A stretch of DNA of 21,675 bases from assembly GCA_024741835.1 (NCBI GenBank), contig JAENRP010000364.1, forward strand, positions 1-21,675, written 5' to 3'. This stretch comes from Diplocarpon mali. Its lineage: Eukaryota > Ascomycota > Leotiomycetes > Helotiales > Drepanopezizaceae. Position numbers and translations under genes: made by a program. Below, one piece after another: positions 10,393 to 21,350 of the stretch. The first letter of the stretch is position 1, and each line of letters begins with the position of its first letter. Below the pieces are notes generated by a model. The model was not told where the DNA came from. It made no database searches and saw only the letters and a program-made list of their open reading frames with translations.

Positions 10393-10415
10393 ACTTATAG
10401 GCCGGACCCGCGAGT
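10393..10415. repeat. Palindromic element copy 9 (protease-RT linker)
   Basis: Arms ACTTATAGGCC and GACCCGCGAGT, followed by GAAAA. In frame as TYRPDPRV, between protease and RT. Confidence 0.85.
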
Positions 10416-10899
10416 GAAAAATAATAAAATTACTAATAATATTTCCATTTACGCACTTTAAATTAATAACTTAGAAAATCTTTTATTTGTTTTTAAAAAG
10501 GAAAATTCGGACCATTTTGCAGGATTTGATAAAAAAGGAAAGAAGTAAAGAAGTATAGTACTAGCTAATATTCGAATTATATATAAAAGCAAGGCCGATA
10601 AAGTACAACTAGTGGATTAGGGAATCTCTAATGGCTCGAAGCCTAAAGGACTGGACGATTGGTTTAAATAAGATGAGAAGCTTCGACCTCTAAAGCTAGG
10701 TGGCAAATTCGACAAGTTTATTATAAGCAGATTTTCTAATAAACCTATCGGATATCGGCTAATAAAAGAACGTTTCAATATACTGAAAATTGGAGATGAT
10801 TTAATAGAATAAGAACGCGAACTACTTTATAAAACCTTGATAAATCGAGAGGACGCCTTAGCTTTTGACTAGATAGAACTTGGCCAGATTCAAAAAGAG

Positions 10900-11640
10900 G
10901 TTATACCTTATATTAAGATTAAGATAATACCTTACGAAGCCTGGCAAGAGAAAACATTCGGGGTCCCTAAAGCTCTTTAAGAAAAGGTAATCGAAATGTT
11001 AAAGGATAGGCTAAAGCAAGGTGTTCTTGAGTTCTGTAATAGCCCTTATAGAAACAAATGGTTCCTAGTTGCTAAGAAAGAGAAGGGAACTTACAGACTA
11101 ATAATAGTAGTAGTAGAGATAAACCGAGTAACTGTTAAGGATGCCAACGTTCCTCCGAATATAGATGAGTTCTTAAATGAATTCGCAAGATTAACCCGCA
11201 GCTCTCTTATTAACTTCTTCTCTAAATATAACCAATTCATTCTTAATATTAAATTAAGAGATATAATAGCAATTCAAACCCCTCTTAGGCTACTTCGAAT
11301 AATAAGATTACCTTAAGGGGCTATAAATTCGATCACTCAATTTGTCTAAGTAATCTATAAAATACTAGTAGATTATATACCTAATATTGCGCTCTCTTAT
11401 ATAAACGATATAGGAGTAAAAGGATCAAGATCATTCTATAATTACAAAGAAGTTCTCCCTAGTATACGACGATTTATAATAGAATACATTTAGAACCTGG
11501 ACTAAGTGCTTATACGATTCGAAAGGGCAGGAGTAACGATTAGTCCGAAGTTATAATACTATCTCCTATCGATAGAAATTGTTAGTTTTATTACTAATTC
11601 TAATAGCCGAAGTCCTTAGAGGGCTAAAGTACTCAAAATC
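10900..11640 (+). pseudogene. Reverse transcriptase domain of element B
   Basis: Clear Ty3/gypsy RT fingers and palm: RLKQGVLEFCNSPYRNKWF (from about 11008) and the following DANVPPNIDEF region are strongly family-like. The active site, normally Y/F-x-D-D, reads Y-I-N-D: the first Asp codon is AAC at 11404-11406. That is a GAC-to-AAC change on a CpA/TpG-type target, and it removes a metal-binding carboxylate. Confidence 0.85.
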
Positions 11641-11849
11641 GACAAATGGAAAAGGTGTAATAACGTGGTAGAAGCTCGCGCGTTTATTAGAGTTATAGTA
11701 TACTATCGCATTTAGATTAAGGATTTCGCTAAAAAGGCAGCACCTATTTACTCCTTATTTCGGAAAGGGGCTGAGTTTTAGTAGGAGGAACCTTAAATAG
11801 AGGCTATAAGACAATTGAAGTAAGCGTTGCTTAAAGCGCTATATCTGAT

Positions 11850-12215
11850 TAAAATAGACTATAAAGCCGACGCTAGGCCAATCATACTAACAGTTAACGC
11901 AAGCTTAATCAAATAGGGTGCCGTCCTTTAATAAACTGATAGCTAATAGAAAAGACATCTAGCTCGCTTTGAAAGTGGTCTTTAAAATCTAGTAAAGACA
12001 AAGTATAATACTACTAAACGGGAATGTAGAGGCGCCTTAAAGGCGATAAAAAAGATAAGAAGCGACCTTTATAGTACTTACTTCATCTTTAAAACTGATG
12101 CTAAAGTGCTAATGGAATAATTGAATAGAGCTATAAGCGACCTACTAAGAGCCTTGCTAATGAAATGGATTACTTAGATAAGATTAATAGACTTTGAAGT
12201 CAAATATATTCTAAG
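11850..12215 (+). pseudogene. RNase H domain of element B
   Basis: The opening block reads V-N-A-S-L-I-K-stop-G-A-V-L, where the family has V-D-A-S and G-W-G. The catalytic Asp is Asn (AAC 11896-11898) and the Trp is TAG. KTKYNTTKRECRGALKAIKK (about 11995-12054) matches the central helix with its catalytic Glu retained. The end block around FEVKYILRMKNTAADGLL (about 12195-12248) keeps the late Asp in the 'N-x-x-A-D-x-L' motif. Confidence 0.8.
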
Positions 12216-12359
12216 AATGAAAAATACTGCTGCCGACGGCCTTTTAAAAAGAACTCGTCTCTACCCCTTTAATTTAATTAAAGAAGACGAAATAGATATT
12301 AATAAGTGGGTAGAGAACGAAGTTGGTTATCTATTAATATATCGCCTTAAAGGGACTCG

Positions 12360-12382
12360 ACTTGCGAGCCTGGCCTGCGAGT
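12360..12382. repeat. Palindromic element copy 10 (RNase H-integrase linker)
   Basis: Arms ACTTGCGAGCC and GGCCTGCGAGT, one of the least eroded copies. It is the only copy inside a frame that is in a different phase; the polyprotein frame reads LASLACEL across it. Confidence 0.9.
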
Positions 12383-12559
12383 TGAGTGAGAGAATTTTAT
12401 CACCTAACTACTTAAATGACTTTAAAAAAATCGTAAAATTTTTAATTACGCTTAGACGATTAAAGACAGTTGCTTTTAAAGATTTTTAGAAATTTAAAGC
12501 TAAAGCTCTGATTTATCTAGTGCGAGAAAGACGATTATTTAAAAGGAGCAATAACTCAT

Positions 12560-13300
12560 TCCTTATACGACTCTGCTTAGACGATGAAAAACTAAGGGCT
12601 AAGGCTATCTAGGATATTTATAAAGAAACTGGCCACTAAGGAGCTAAGTCCACCTACCACCGACTCTTAAGGAAATTCTTTTGGAAAGGTTCTTTTAAAG
12701 ACTGTAAAGCCTTTGTGAAAAGTTGCGTCCCTTATTAGAAACGAAAACCTAATTATAAAGAGAATCCCCTATTCCTAACCTAGCTATTAGGCCTTTTCTA
12801 TAAAGTCAGTCTTAATATTATACAAGTACTAATAATCGAAAATGGGATTATATATTTTGTTTTAGCAAAGGAAGACCTATTAGGATGGCCTAAAGGACGA
12901 CCTTTAAGATCTACTAACTCTGAATCTATTGTAAAGTTCCTTTAGGAAGACGTAGTCTATTGCTATAGACTTTTTGGCAGACTAACTATTAATAGAGGCT
13001 TTAAAAATAAAGGAGTAGTTGAAGCTTTTTCGCGAAAATATAGCATTAAACGGGTTCAAATCTTAGCGTATAACTCGAAAGCTAATAGAGTAGTAAAGCG
13101 AGGATATTGCGATATTCTTAATAGGCTATCTAAAGTTATCTATAGAGGATTTAAAAATTAGATAAAACACTTTTATAAAATACTCTTTGCTTATTAAATG
13201 ATAATCTATAAACTAACTAGAGTTATACCATTTTTCCTTATCTATAGCAAAGAGGCATAGCTCCCTTTTAAATCCTGATAGCCTATTTGGAGATTGTTTA
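12560..13300 (+). pseudogene. Integrase domain of element B
   Basis: The N-terminal HHCC region is visible around KETGH (about 12625-12639) and SCVPY (about 12721-12735), where the second Cys has become Tyr. The catalytic DD35E triad is destroyed: first Asp is Asn (12814-12816), second Asp is Asn in RLTINRG (12991-12993), and the Glu is Lys in RVVKRG (13096-13098). All three are G-to-A changes. The spacing of 35 codons between the second Asp and the Glu positions fits gypsy integrases. A C-terminal tail typical of the group (KGTFAANRLKRFY, about 13627-13665) follows. Confidence 0.85.
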
Positions 13301-13794
13301 ATTATAGTCAAATTTAGAACCGTTCCGATTTGCTAGCGATAAGATGCTGATAACTTAAGCTTTAAGATATGGATATAGAGGAAATCATTCTGCGAAAGAA
13401 ACAATATTAGGAAAAAGCTAAGGAAGCGTAGGCTGCTTCCAAAGTACTTAAAACGCACCCTATTTGAAAAGATAATCTTATCCTAATCTATAATATTATA
13501 AGAAGTATTAATATATCCGCAGATACTAAACTTAATTATCGATAGCTTAGTCCATTTAAGGTTAAGTCCAAGTAGGAAGAAAAGGGATACTATTCTCTTT
13601 AGGAACTTGATAAAGTCGATATTAAAGGAACCTTTGCAGCTAACCGACTAAAGCGCTTTTATTAATGCAACTAGACCTTATTCCCCTTAGAAGACGAATC
13701 AGAAATTGATATAACCTCCGAATCTTTTATAAGAACTAACGGCGATATAAGCAATTTTGAACCCTTAGATAAAGACTAAGATTTTTCCAATTTG

Positions 13795-13817
13795 ACCTAT
13801 AAGCCGGTCCTGCGGGT
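13795..13817. repeat. Palindromic element copy 11 (C-terminal tail of pol B)
   Basis: Arms ACCTATAAGCC and GTCCTGCGGGT. In frame as TYKPVLRV, after the integrase domain. Confidence 0.8.
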
Positions 13818-13911
13818 AAAGAATATTAAAATACCTAACTAATTGCGACCTTAAGTTATTATTCTTAAAATATCCGAAGAACGCAAGCGGGAATATTAAA
13901 CGATTTCCTAG

Positions 13912-14212
13912 CCTATTAATTGTCTTACCTTCCTCTAATCCTTATTTTTACATTTTTAATAAGGTCGCCTCCTTTATTATTTAGGATATGGATCTTTTAA
14001 GATCACCTTAAATTCCTGCCTACTCTAACTTATTTTACATTCTTGATATTAGCCTTTAATTATAATATTCCTATTACTTTTCTTAAATAATAAATAAAAA
14101 AGTCCAATTTCCTTAATATATATATAGTAAACCTATTGCAGCTTATATGCCCTTTTAATTCTTATACCCTATTGAACTCTCTTATTTATACTCCCTATCT
14201 TTTATAAGTAAT
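13912..14212 (+). other. 3' end of element B and 5' flank of P1
   Basis: Bases to about 14060 align with the 3' internal region of copy A, including the GGTCGCCTC block. The remaining 150 bp is AT-rich with a TATATATATAT tract near 14119 and a C/T-rich run (ACTCTCTT, ACTCCCTATC) just before the ATG at 14213. It could be a core promoter and leader of P1. No LTR is recognisable. Confidence 0.5.
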
Positions 14213-15058
14213 ATGCCTTTAAAGAACTCACAAATGGTTTTATCTACTGCAATAGGAGATAAATAAGTACTAGTTACAAACTTCTCTTAGGATAGTAGAG
14301 CTATTGCATTATTGGAGAGCTTCAAATCGACCTACGCAGCCTTAGGAGATATAGAGTAATAAAAACTCCTTTTAGCTTATGCGAATGCTATTAGCAACCT
14401 TTCAACCTAGGTGGCCCTTGGAATTCTCTAATTTGACGACTTCCTAATTAAAGAATTGAGACTAAAGGGAATCTTTAAAGAGGAATTCTTAGCTGACGCA
14501 GATCAATATATAACCTTGGCCGACACTTTCAAAACGGACTAAGATAAAAGGGAAGAATCTATTTAACGATTAGATAATTTAGCCACTAATAAGAGAGGAC
14601 TCCTGTTTCATTTACGTTTCCTAATAAATATTAATTCTAATAATAGAAGGCGAATGTTGTTAAAAATTCTTAAGGAAAATACTCTTATAGCTAAAGCTAT
14701 TTAAATTCTCAATTTCTTTATCATTTAAAAAGGAGTAGCAAAATTCCAAGGCAATCGAATTCGCGGTCGCAGATTTGTAGGCCTATCTAATATAGTACTT
14801 ATAGTAGCTGATAGAGCTATAAAAAGATCAAATTGAGCTATAGATATTACCCTACCTAATAGCACTATTATTAATATACTAGGGCTCTGCGCTTCTGCTT
14901 ATAGGTTGCTTATTTTAAGAGAAAACTGGACTCTTATACTAAAGTTTAAACGAGATTTCTTTAATAATAAAGAAGAGAATTGGTTATTTATGGTTAAGCT
15001 TACTTTGAAATTTGCCTCTTAGCCTAAAGATATAATAAGCGCTAAACTATGTAATTTG

Positions 15059-15081
15059 ACTCGCGGTCCTAGACTAGGAGT
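15059..15081. repeat. Palindromic element copy 12 (P1 codon 283)
   Basis: Arms ACTCGCGGTCC and AGACTAGGAGT. In frame as TRGPRLGV; same site as copy 15 in P2, both preceded by NL. Confidence 0.85.
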
Positions 15082-16444
15082 TAGAAACGAGAATTTTAAA
15101 ACTAGACCTAACTTGCCTCTTGCTAAAATGATTCTAGAAACCGCTGCCGAATAGACTGCTTAAACGCTTAGCGTAGCCTCTTTAGAATTTTCAGAATCTT
15201 TAAAGGACTTTCCTTTAGCTAAACGACTAATTTTAGCTCAACCTCTAAGAAGGATAGATCGTTCGATAGCTACCTTAGCTGATTTGCAATTTGAAACTAA
15301 AGGATTATAGGCTCGCTTAGACTCCTTCCTTAACAACTTAAAGGAGCTAGTTCTTAACTTCTTTATATCTATATGCAACCGATTTAGAAACGATAATATA
15401 GGGGAAGACCCTATTCCTCTTACTCTAGAGATAACTAAAAGAGCTATTAGATAAATTCAATAGCTTATCCTAAATGAGTTCGCCCCTACGGATATTGTTT
15501 AATTCTTTAATAATTGCAGAAGTTAAGAACCTAGTCTCTTAAATGCCAAGCGGGACTATTTTATCTTATAAGAAAGAGAACGCAAAGAGGAATCTATTAA
15601 TTAGAACATTTATAATTATAGCAATATGCCTTAATCGGTTATTCTCAACCTCGAACTTAGAGAACAATATAATATTTAGGTATCCTTTGTAATAAAAACT
15701 TGCTTTCAACAGTATCTTCCTAGCGTAGGAATCGAAGGGAGAAGACTTTGCGACCTTTATATTCGCTCTCTTTCGGTTTACTATAGTCTTAATTATAAAG
15801 GATTTGATATTAATAAAACTATTAAATACCTCGAACTTCTTTACGCAGTAGAAGATATCGATCTTTTTCTAATCTACCTTAATAATCAGTTCTTTATCTC
15901 TTTAAGGATATACAAATCTAACCTATTAATAATAGAGGCATCTCTAAGTGCTGTAAAATTCAGGGCTAATCCTAAAGCCTTAAAGGCATTAGAGCCGATT
16001 GAATAGGACAATTCCTTCTTATCTATATTGCTAAATAATAAATAGTAAGAGGAAATAGAAGAAGAAGGGTCAATTGTGATGCCTAAACCCTTTGGATACC
16101 GCTTCTTAATCGACAATTTTACTACTGATAATAGTGCTTTTATAGGTATATTCCTTTCTATTATAAGATAAGAAGCAGAGATGTATCTTTATCACTTTTG
16201 CCCTATGGATAGCGCGACCTTTATACCTTCTTATTTTCTTTATAATATAATGTTCAGTCTTACTTAATAAGTCCTTCGAATGTACTATGGACTCTACCTC
16301 TTAGTTATAATAGTAAGAAGTGGAAGAACCTATTAGCTTATGGCCTACCCTGAACCTCCCTAATTGATTGGCCTTGGTCTTTATAATTAAGTCGTTTTAA
16401 TAAAGAGAGATATAAGTACTACTAATAAAGAAATTCCGATTTTC

Positions 16445-16467
16445 ACTCGCGGTCCTGGCCTATAAGT
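16445..16467. repeat. Palindromic element copy 13 (P1 codon 745)
   Basis: Arms ACTCGCGGTCC and GGCCTATAAGT. In frame as TRGPGL-stop-V; same site as copy 17 in P2. Confidence 0.85.
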
Positions 16468-17329
16468 CAATTTTATTAGAAAGTAAGTCTTAGATTATCA
16501 GATCCTACCGATCGGATAAGGGCTAGCTTTTAAAAGCCTTAATAGGTAGGTCGGCTCTTAGTCGAATATGAAACTTACTCTATCTGCGAAGAAGATAAGT
16601 CGATAGACTTCCTAGGCACTCGATTTAAAATCTCAACTAGCTCAAATGATTATAAAATTGAAGCGAAAGGAGATCTTGCGACCTATTACTAATAATAGCA
16701 ATCCAATTATAGTAATAATAAAATAGGGACACCTTCTTAAAATGCTTTTAGACAATCCTTATAGGATTGGTAGTTTCATGGCCTTTTGCAATAACTATAT
16801 GGCTATTTGCAATAAGAATACCTTGGAAAATGAGATTCGAATCTCCGACCTTGTCTTTTCAGTCTCTACTTTAGAGCAACCTCTAGTACCTCAATAGATT
16901 AATATAAGTAGGACTACTATACCTTTCAAGGCAGCTTTTCATCTTAAGAACTGCGGCAGCCTCTTTAAAGCCATTGTTAGTCGACGCTCTTAAATAGATC
17001 CATCGGTTATAATCAAAGTATAAGAGTTGTTTCTTCTTAATAAAGACGAATTGAAAATCCACCTTATAAAATATAATTAAAAGCTCTTCAATGCCCTTAT
17101 TAAGGCCTAGACAAATGTTATAAATACTAAGTCGCTTCTTTATAGACTTAAGTCTTAGGAATAATGCGATAAAGTAAATGCTATCTAAGAGCCTAATGTA
17201 TTAATTAATAAAGGCATTATTATAAGAAAATTCGGAAAAGAGACAAACCGAGATGCTAGTATAGTATTAGACCCTGATTTGGGAACCAATCCCCTGTTTT
17301 TACCCTTAAGTTTAAAAACGCTAAGACTG

Positions 17330-17352
17330 ACTCGCAAGCCTAGCCCGCGAGT
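17330..17352. repeat. Palindromic element copy 14 (P1 codon 1040)
   Basis: Arms ACTCGCAAGCC and AGCCCGCGAGT. In frame as TRKPSPRV; same site as copy 18 in P2. Confidence 0.85.
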
Positions 17353-17530
17353 AAGGTTGGACTTGGCTGGCTTAAGCCTATAAGAAGGTTCGGATGAACC
17401 TCGGTCACCAAATCTAGGAGTACTAATAGAAGATCCTTTAAGAGAGGTCCTTAAAGCTAAGAAATCGCTAAGAAATGAGAACTAATATAAAAGAAGAAGA
17501 CTCCGAAGTAACAATAGAACTAACAATTGA

Positions 17531-18089
17531 GTCGATTTGATCTAGAGAATTATAGTCTACCCCTCCTTTGAAAACCATTTGGAGAAATTGCGAATTAGAT
17601 ATTGAATTTTTTTAGGATTATCTACTTTCTATATACCTATACCTTTTTGTTCTCTATTTATTATTCTATTCTATATATATTCTTTACTCTACTTTGTTCT
17701 TTATATAATCTACCCTTTGATTATTTCCTTTGTATGCAACTTTCTAACGCTTACCTTTGAAATGTTATCCTTACCTTTGAAGAATTATTATTTACCAATT
17801 GTAGGTCCTTATATGCGTTATACCCCACTTTTGTTCCTACTTCCAAGCTTATTATACCTACTTTTCCTTTGTGCACTAGCGCGATTCCAAACTCTATAAA
17901 TAAGCCTCTCCCTGTATAACGATTTTACCTTTTTACTTTCTCTATAACCCTACTAGACCTATAATACTAGTACTACTACTATTATCTTTCTATTATCAAT
18001 CTTTTCTAGTATAGGCCTCCTATATTGTTAATCTTTTTTAAATAATCATCTTTTCGTTTAAAGCTACCCTTCCTACCGACTAATTTATT
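17531..18089 (+). other. P1-P2 spacer, pyrimidine-rich
   Basis: Non-coding by the evidence available. From about 17620 the + strand is rich in C/T runs with several TATA-like tracts (TATATATATTC near 17671, TTATATAATC near 17701) and ends with a C/T-rich leader before the ATG at 18090. This is consistent with a fungal promoter for P2. The 60-codon ORF at 17717-17899 is hydrophobic only because it translates a pyrimidine-rich strand. Confidence 0.5.
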
Positions 18090-18977
18090 ATGGCACTACT
18101 AAGCTCAAATAAGAAAGCCATACCTAAGAAGAATATGTCAGTTGTTGCCTTAGGCAGCAAGTCAATAAATACTACTAGCAATAAGCTAATATTAGAGGGT
18201 GGCTTTTTATAAGAGGATAAGTTACTAAGATTATTAGAAGATATAGTAAGCACTTATAGAACATTAGGTAAAATAGAATAATAGGTATTCCTAAACTTAT
18301 CTATTAAAGTATTAAACTATAGAATCTCTACAGTTGAAGAAGGATTTTTAAGCTTTGATGATTTTCTTAAGAATAAGCTTAAGACAAAGGGAATCGATTG
18401 TGAAAAATTCTTATAGGAATATTAAGGGTATATTAATTCAATTGATCTATTTCAGAAGAATCGAGATAAGAAAAATAAGTATATGAAAAGGTTATTGCAG
18501 TTTATAAGTAGTACCTATAGTATACTTTTTCAAATACACTTTATAACTGATATCACCGCTAATAACGCCTTGCAGGGGCTTAGCAAAATTTTTAAGATAT
18601 ACTAACTAGTGGCAAAGGCTATATAGGTATTGAATCATTTCACTATTTAAAAGGGTATGAAAAAGCTATAGGGAAATAGTGCGCAAGGTAGAAAATTTGT
18701 AGGTTTCTTAAGTACTATTGTCCACTCCGCCATTTAGACTATAAAGGATAGCCCCTCCTAGTATGATAATATTGCGTTGCTAGACTAAATAGTTCTAGAT
18801 ACCCTCAGTTTGCAATAGTTATAATATGGTTTACTTATTGTAAAGGAAAAGATGATCTATCTAACTAAGTATACTATAAACTACTTTAATAATAAGATAG
18901 AAAGATAGGAGTTTATTATACCTGCTACTTAAAAAATGCTACCACCTTTGGAAGATTCAATTAATAAGCAAAATTTG

Positions 18978-19000
18978 ACTTATAGGCCTGGCCTATGGGT
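18978..19000. repeat. Palindromic element copy 15 (P2 codon 297)
   Basis: Arms ACTTATAGGCC and GGCCTATGGGT. In frame as TYRPGLWV. Confidence 0.85.
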
Positions 19001-19163
19001 AGAAGTACTATGTGAAGAGGATGTCTTTAAGCTGGAGGTACTTATAATACCTGGAACTCAAATAGCTAACTATTGCGATTACTAATCATCAGACTTAAAC
19101 GAGTTTGATTCACTATCTCTAGAGATGCCTTAAACACTTAGAATACTAGTAGTAAAGAAGTTG

Positions 19164-19186
19164 ACTTGTAAGCCTAGCCTACGGGT
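19164..19186. repeat. Palindromic element copy 16 (P2 codon 359, P2 only)
   Basis: Arms ACTTGTAAGCC and AGCCTACGGGT. In frame as TCKPSLRV. No corresponding copy in P1. Confidence 0.85.
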
Positions 19187-20393
19187 TAGAATATATAACA
19201 ATATAGACTCTAAAGATGATCTGACGGACGAAGAGAATAACCCTATTACTAATATAATAGAAATTTTTGATAATATTAAAAAGGATATAGCCGATATTAT
19301 GCAAACCTTTTCCGAAGACTTGTAAAAATTTGTTTTAAAATTCTATAAGTCAATAATAAAGCGTTTGAAAAAGGAAGGTTAAGGAGAAGTTTTACTAGCA
19401 TAAGAAGCGATAGCAAAAGCTATTAAATAAATCATAAAGCTATGATAAGACGAATTTTCTATAGATAATATTATACATTTCTTTATTAAGTATAAGAAAT
19501 CGAAGGGCGACTACTATATCCTTAAAGAAAAGCCAGAAAATAGCATAATAATCATATCTATAGAGTACTATAAAGTTCCCTTTAACATTAAGATAATACT
19601 TTAATATAGCGATAGATTTAAGATTGCAGTAATACTAAAGATGAAGATACAATTGAGCAAATTTATAATAAGGATGTTCAAAGACTTCAGTTTCGAAAAA
19701 TTTTGTACTTTATATAAACGATAATATGTATAATATTATAGGCTGATAATAGTGTCTTTAATTAATAAGCAAGTTTCCTCTAATATATATAAATTTTGCA
19801 CTGCACCTAACCTAAAGTTGTTTTTACTATACCTAGGGAATTATGCAATTATGGCTATTGGCAATAGAATAGCGAGCTAGGTTAAGAAAGATATATTATT
19901 AGGTTTCGCTAAGTTTAAGGTAAAGCCTAAAGCTTTGAAATTATTTTATAATATCGCCTGGACTCCCGCCTAGTATAGTGCTATATTGACTAATGATAAC
20001 CTAATATTACTCTATAGCAAAGGTTTTTTGAATATGCTTAAATTATTTAGCTGCGCTTTTTTAAGTACTGTATATACGTATAGTCACGGTAATTGTAGAA
20101 AGAATTCATTTTTAATAATAGTATAAAAGGAGCTAGAAATGTATTAATACTATTTCCAGACCTCAAACAAAAAGCCAAGCCCCCCCTCTGCCTTCCTTTA
20201 TAATATGACTTATAGCTTAATATAGCAGACCTTGAGGATATACTATAGTCTGTATTTTAGTGCTCTATTAACTTATTATAATTCTTCACATAAGCTAGTG
20301 GCGTATCCTAAGCTTATACAATTTATAGGTATTAACTACCATTTGCGAATTATTTCTACTAAGATTAACGCTAATACAAGATTCGTAAGATTG

Positions 20394-20416
20394 ACTCCTA
20401 GGCCTGGCTCGCGGGT
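20394..20416. repeat. Palindromic element copy 17 (P2 codon 769)
   Basis: Arms ACTCCTAGGCC and GGCTCGCGGGT, flanked by TTG and CAA so the palindrome extends to 29 bp. In frame as TPRPGSRV. Confidence 0.9.
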
Positions 20417-21215
20417 CAATCCACCTAATAATAGAACTATTGACTACTACGTAATTCCAGCAGCCAAACAATCGACCGGAGAATTTATTATATAGGAAAA
20501 GTCTTATAAGTTATTTATACTTATACCCTATCGCCTTAAGAACTCTTAATAGATCTTATTAAATCTGGCATAGAGCGCAGCTTAATAAAAAGAATTAAAC
20601 ACTAAGGATAGAATAATTCTAAAGGAGTATATCTTTAATAAGACTACTCCATTCTTAGTATTTATAAGACAAGGCACCTTTATTAACCTAGATTCTAATA
20701 GAAAACTTAGAAAAGGTGGTTTTCTCGCTATTAGCAATAACTATATAGAAGTTATTAGCAATGAATCACTTGAGAATGGCGCTAATTTAAAAGAATTTAT
20801 TATCGATTTTATCCGTATAAAGAAACCAAGCATAGTAAGATAGAGTATTGCCAAAGAAGCCTTAGCCAAGTTTCGTACAACGCTTGGTATGATAAAAGGT
20901 AGTCTACTATCAGACGCTTTTATAAGAAGACGATTATAGAATGATCTATTGGTAGTAATAACTATAAAGGATTTGTTTGCAAAAGATATGTCTCAGCTGA
21001 TAGTATATCTAAAGAAGTACAAATAAGAACTTTTTAAAGATTTTGCTAGTACCTAGAAGCTGGTTTAATAACTAGAGCTACAGTTGTATAGCAATAAGTC
21101 TTGGATAAAGACTAAGGATATAGATAACAATATCGAAGCTAATAATATGATTAATAAGACAATACTCCTTGAGAAGTATAGCACTAAGAAGCCTTATATA
21201 AAGACACTTGATATA

Positions 21216-21238
21216 ACTCCTAGGCCCGGCCCGCAACT
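21216..21238. repeat. Palindromic element copy 18 (P2 codon 1043)
   Basis: Arms ACTCCTAGGCC and GGCCCGCAACT around a central C. In frame as TPRPGPQL. Confidence 0.85.
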
Positions 21239-21333
21239 TGATCTATCAAAGGGCAAGGCTAAAGAAGTAGTATCTATAGAATCTCCTGCTTCCCCCTCTT
21301 CTATCATCGACAATTCCCTTAAGGATGATGACG

Positions 21334-21350
21334 ATAATAATAATAATAAT
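21334..21350 (+). repeat. (AAT)n microsatellite in P2
   Basis: An uninterrupted run of about six AAT units encoding consecutive Asn after an Asp-rich run (GATGATGACGAT). Confidence 0.8.

Larger units (their letters stand above)
7690..13911 (+). pseudogene. gag-pol polyprotein of element B, single frame, RIP-degraded
   Basis: About 2070 codons in one unbroken phase encode a complete Ty3/gypsy Gag-Pol: Gag (7690 to about 9600; the block GAPHFIGANITDFLK marks the N-terminal capsid region), protease with D-C-G at 9871-9879, RT, RNase H and integrase. Dozens of codons are TAA or TAG. In conserved blocks these replace both Gln (for example after LP at 11313) and Trp (for example 11914, the usual GWGAVL position, and 12175 in the usual W-I-R-L block). 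That is the pattern of CpA-to-TpA on both strands. Four palindromes lie in linkers (8428, 10393, 12360, 13795). The Gag Cys-rich segment near 8791-8832 is too degraded to give a standard CCHC. Start chosen as the first ATG of the frame; the end is the last stop after the recognisable C-terminal tail. Confidence 0.85.
6514..14060 (+). mobile_element. Ty3/gypsy-like element B, near full length without 3' LTR
   Basis: The longest retroelement in the window: 5' LTR (6514-6746), leader, one gag-pol frame (7690-13911) and the 3' internal end, which matches copy A up to about 14060 (A: about 1010). Domain order gag, protease, RT, RNase H, integrase is the Ty3/gypsy order. Copy A shows about 320 bp more between this point and its 3' LTR. 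In B that region and the LTR are missing or unrecognisable, and the P1 reading frame begins only 150 bp on. All coding parts carry RIP-type nonsense and missense changes, so it is dead. Confidence 0.8.
14213..17530 (+). pseudogene. P1: long unknown-family reading frame, RIP-degraded, paralogue of P2
   Basis: A single frame of 1105 codons from ATG to TGA with no frameshift, interrupted by about 50 stop codons, of which all but one (TGA at 14834) are TAA or TAG. I do not recognise the family, and I see no transposase, polymerase or membrane signature. It is collinear with P2 (18090-21554): shared blocks include STYxxLGxIE plus two stops (near 14330), GRRFVGLSNIV (near 14770), LRMYYGLYL (near 16280) and NNYMAICN (near 16790). 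The C-terminus is basic (KRRRLRSNN), suggesting a nuclear or nucleic-acid-binding protein. Three palindrome copies lie in frame at codons 283, 745 and 1040, all at sites matched in P2. It is probably an ORF of a mobile or multicopy gene family, because RIP acts on duplicates. Confidence 0.75.

Noticed and set aside
15886..16116. 76-codon ORF on the - strand
   Set aside because: Antisense shadow of P1, whose + frame is supported by collinear similarity to P2.
17717..17899. 60-codon hydrophobic ORF
   Set aside because: Hydrophobicity arises from translating a C/T-rich spacer. No start context or relative supports it.
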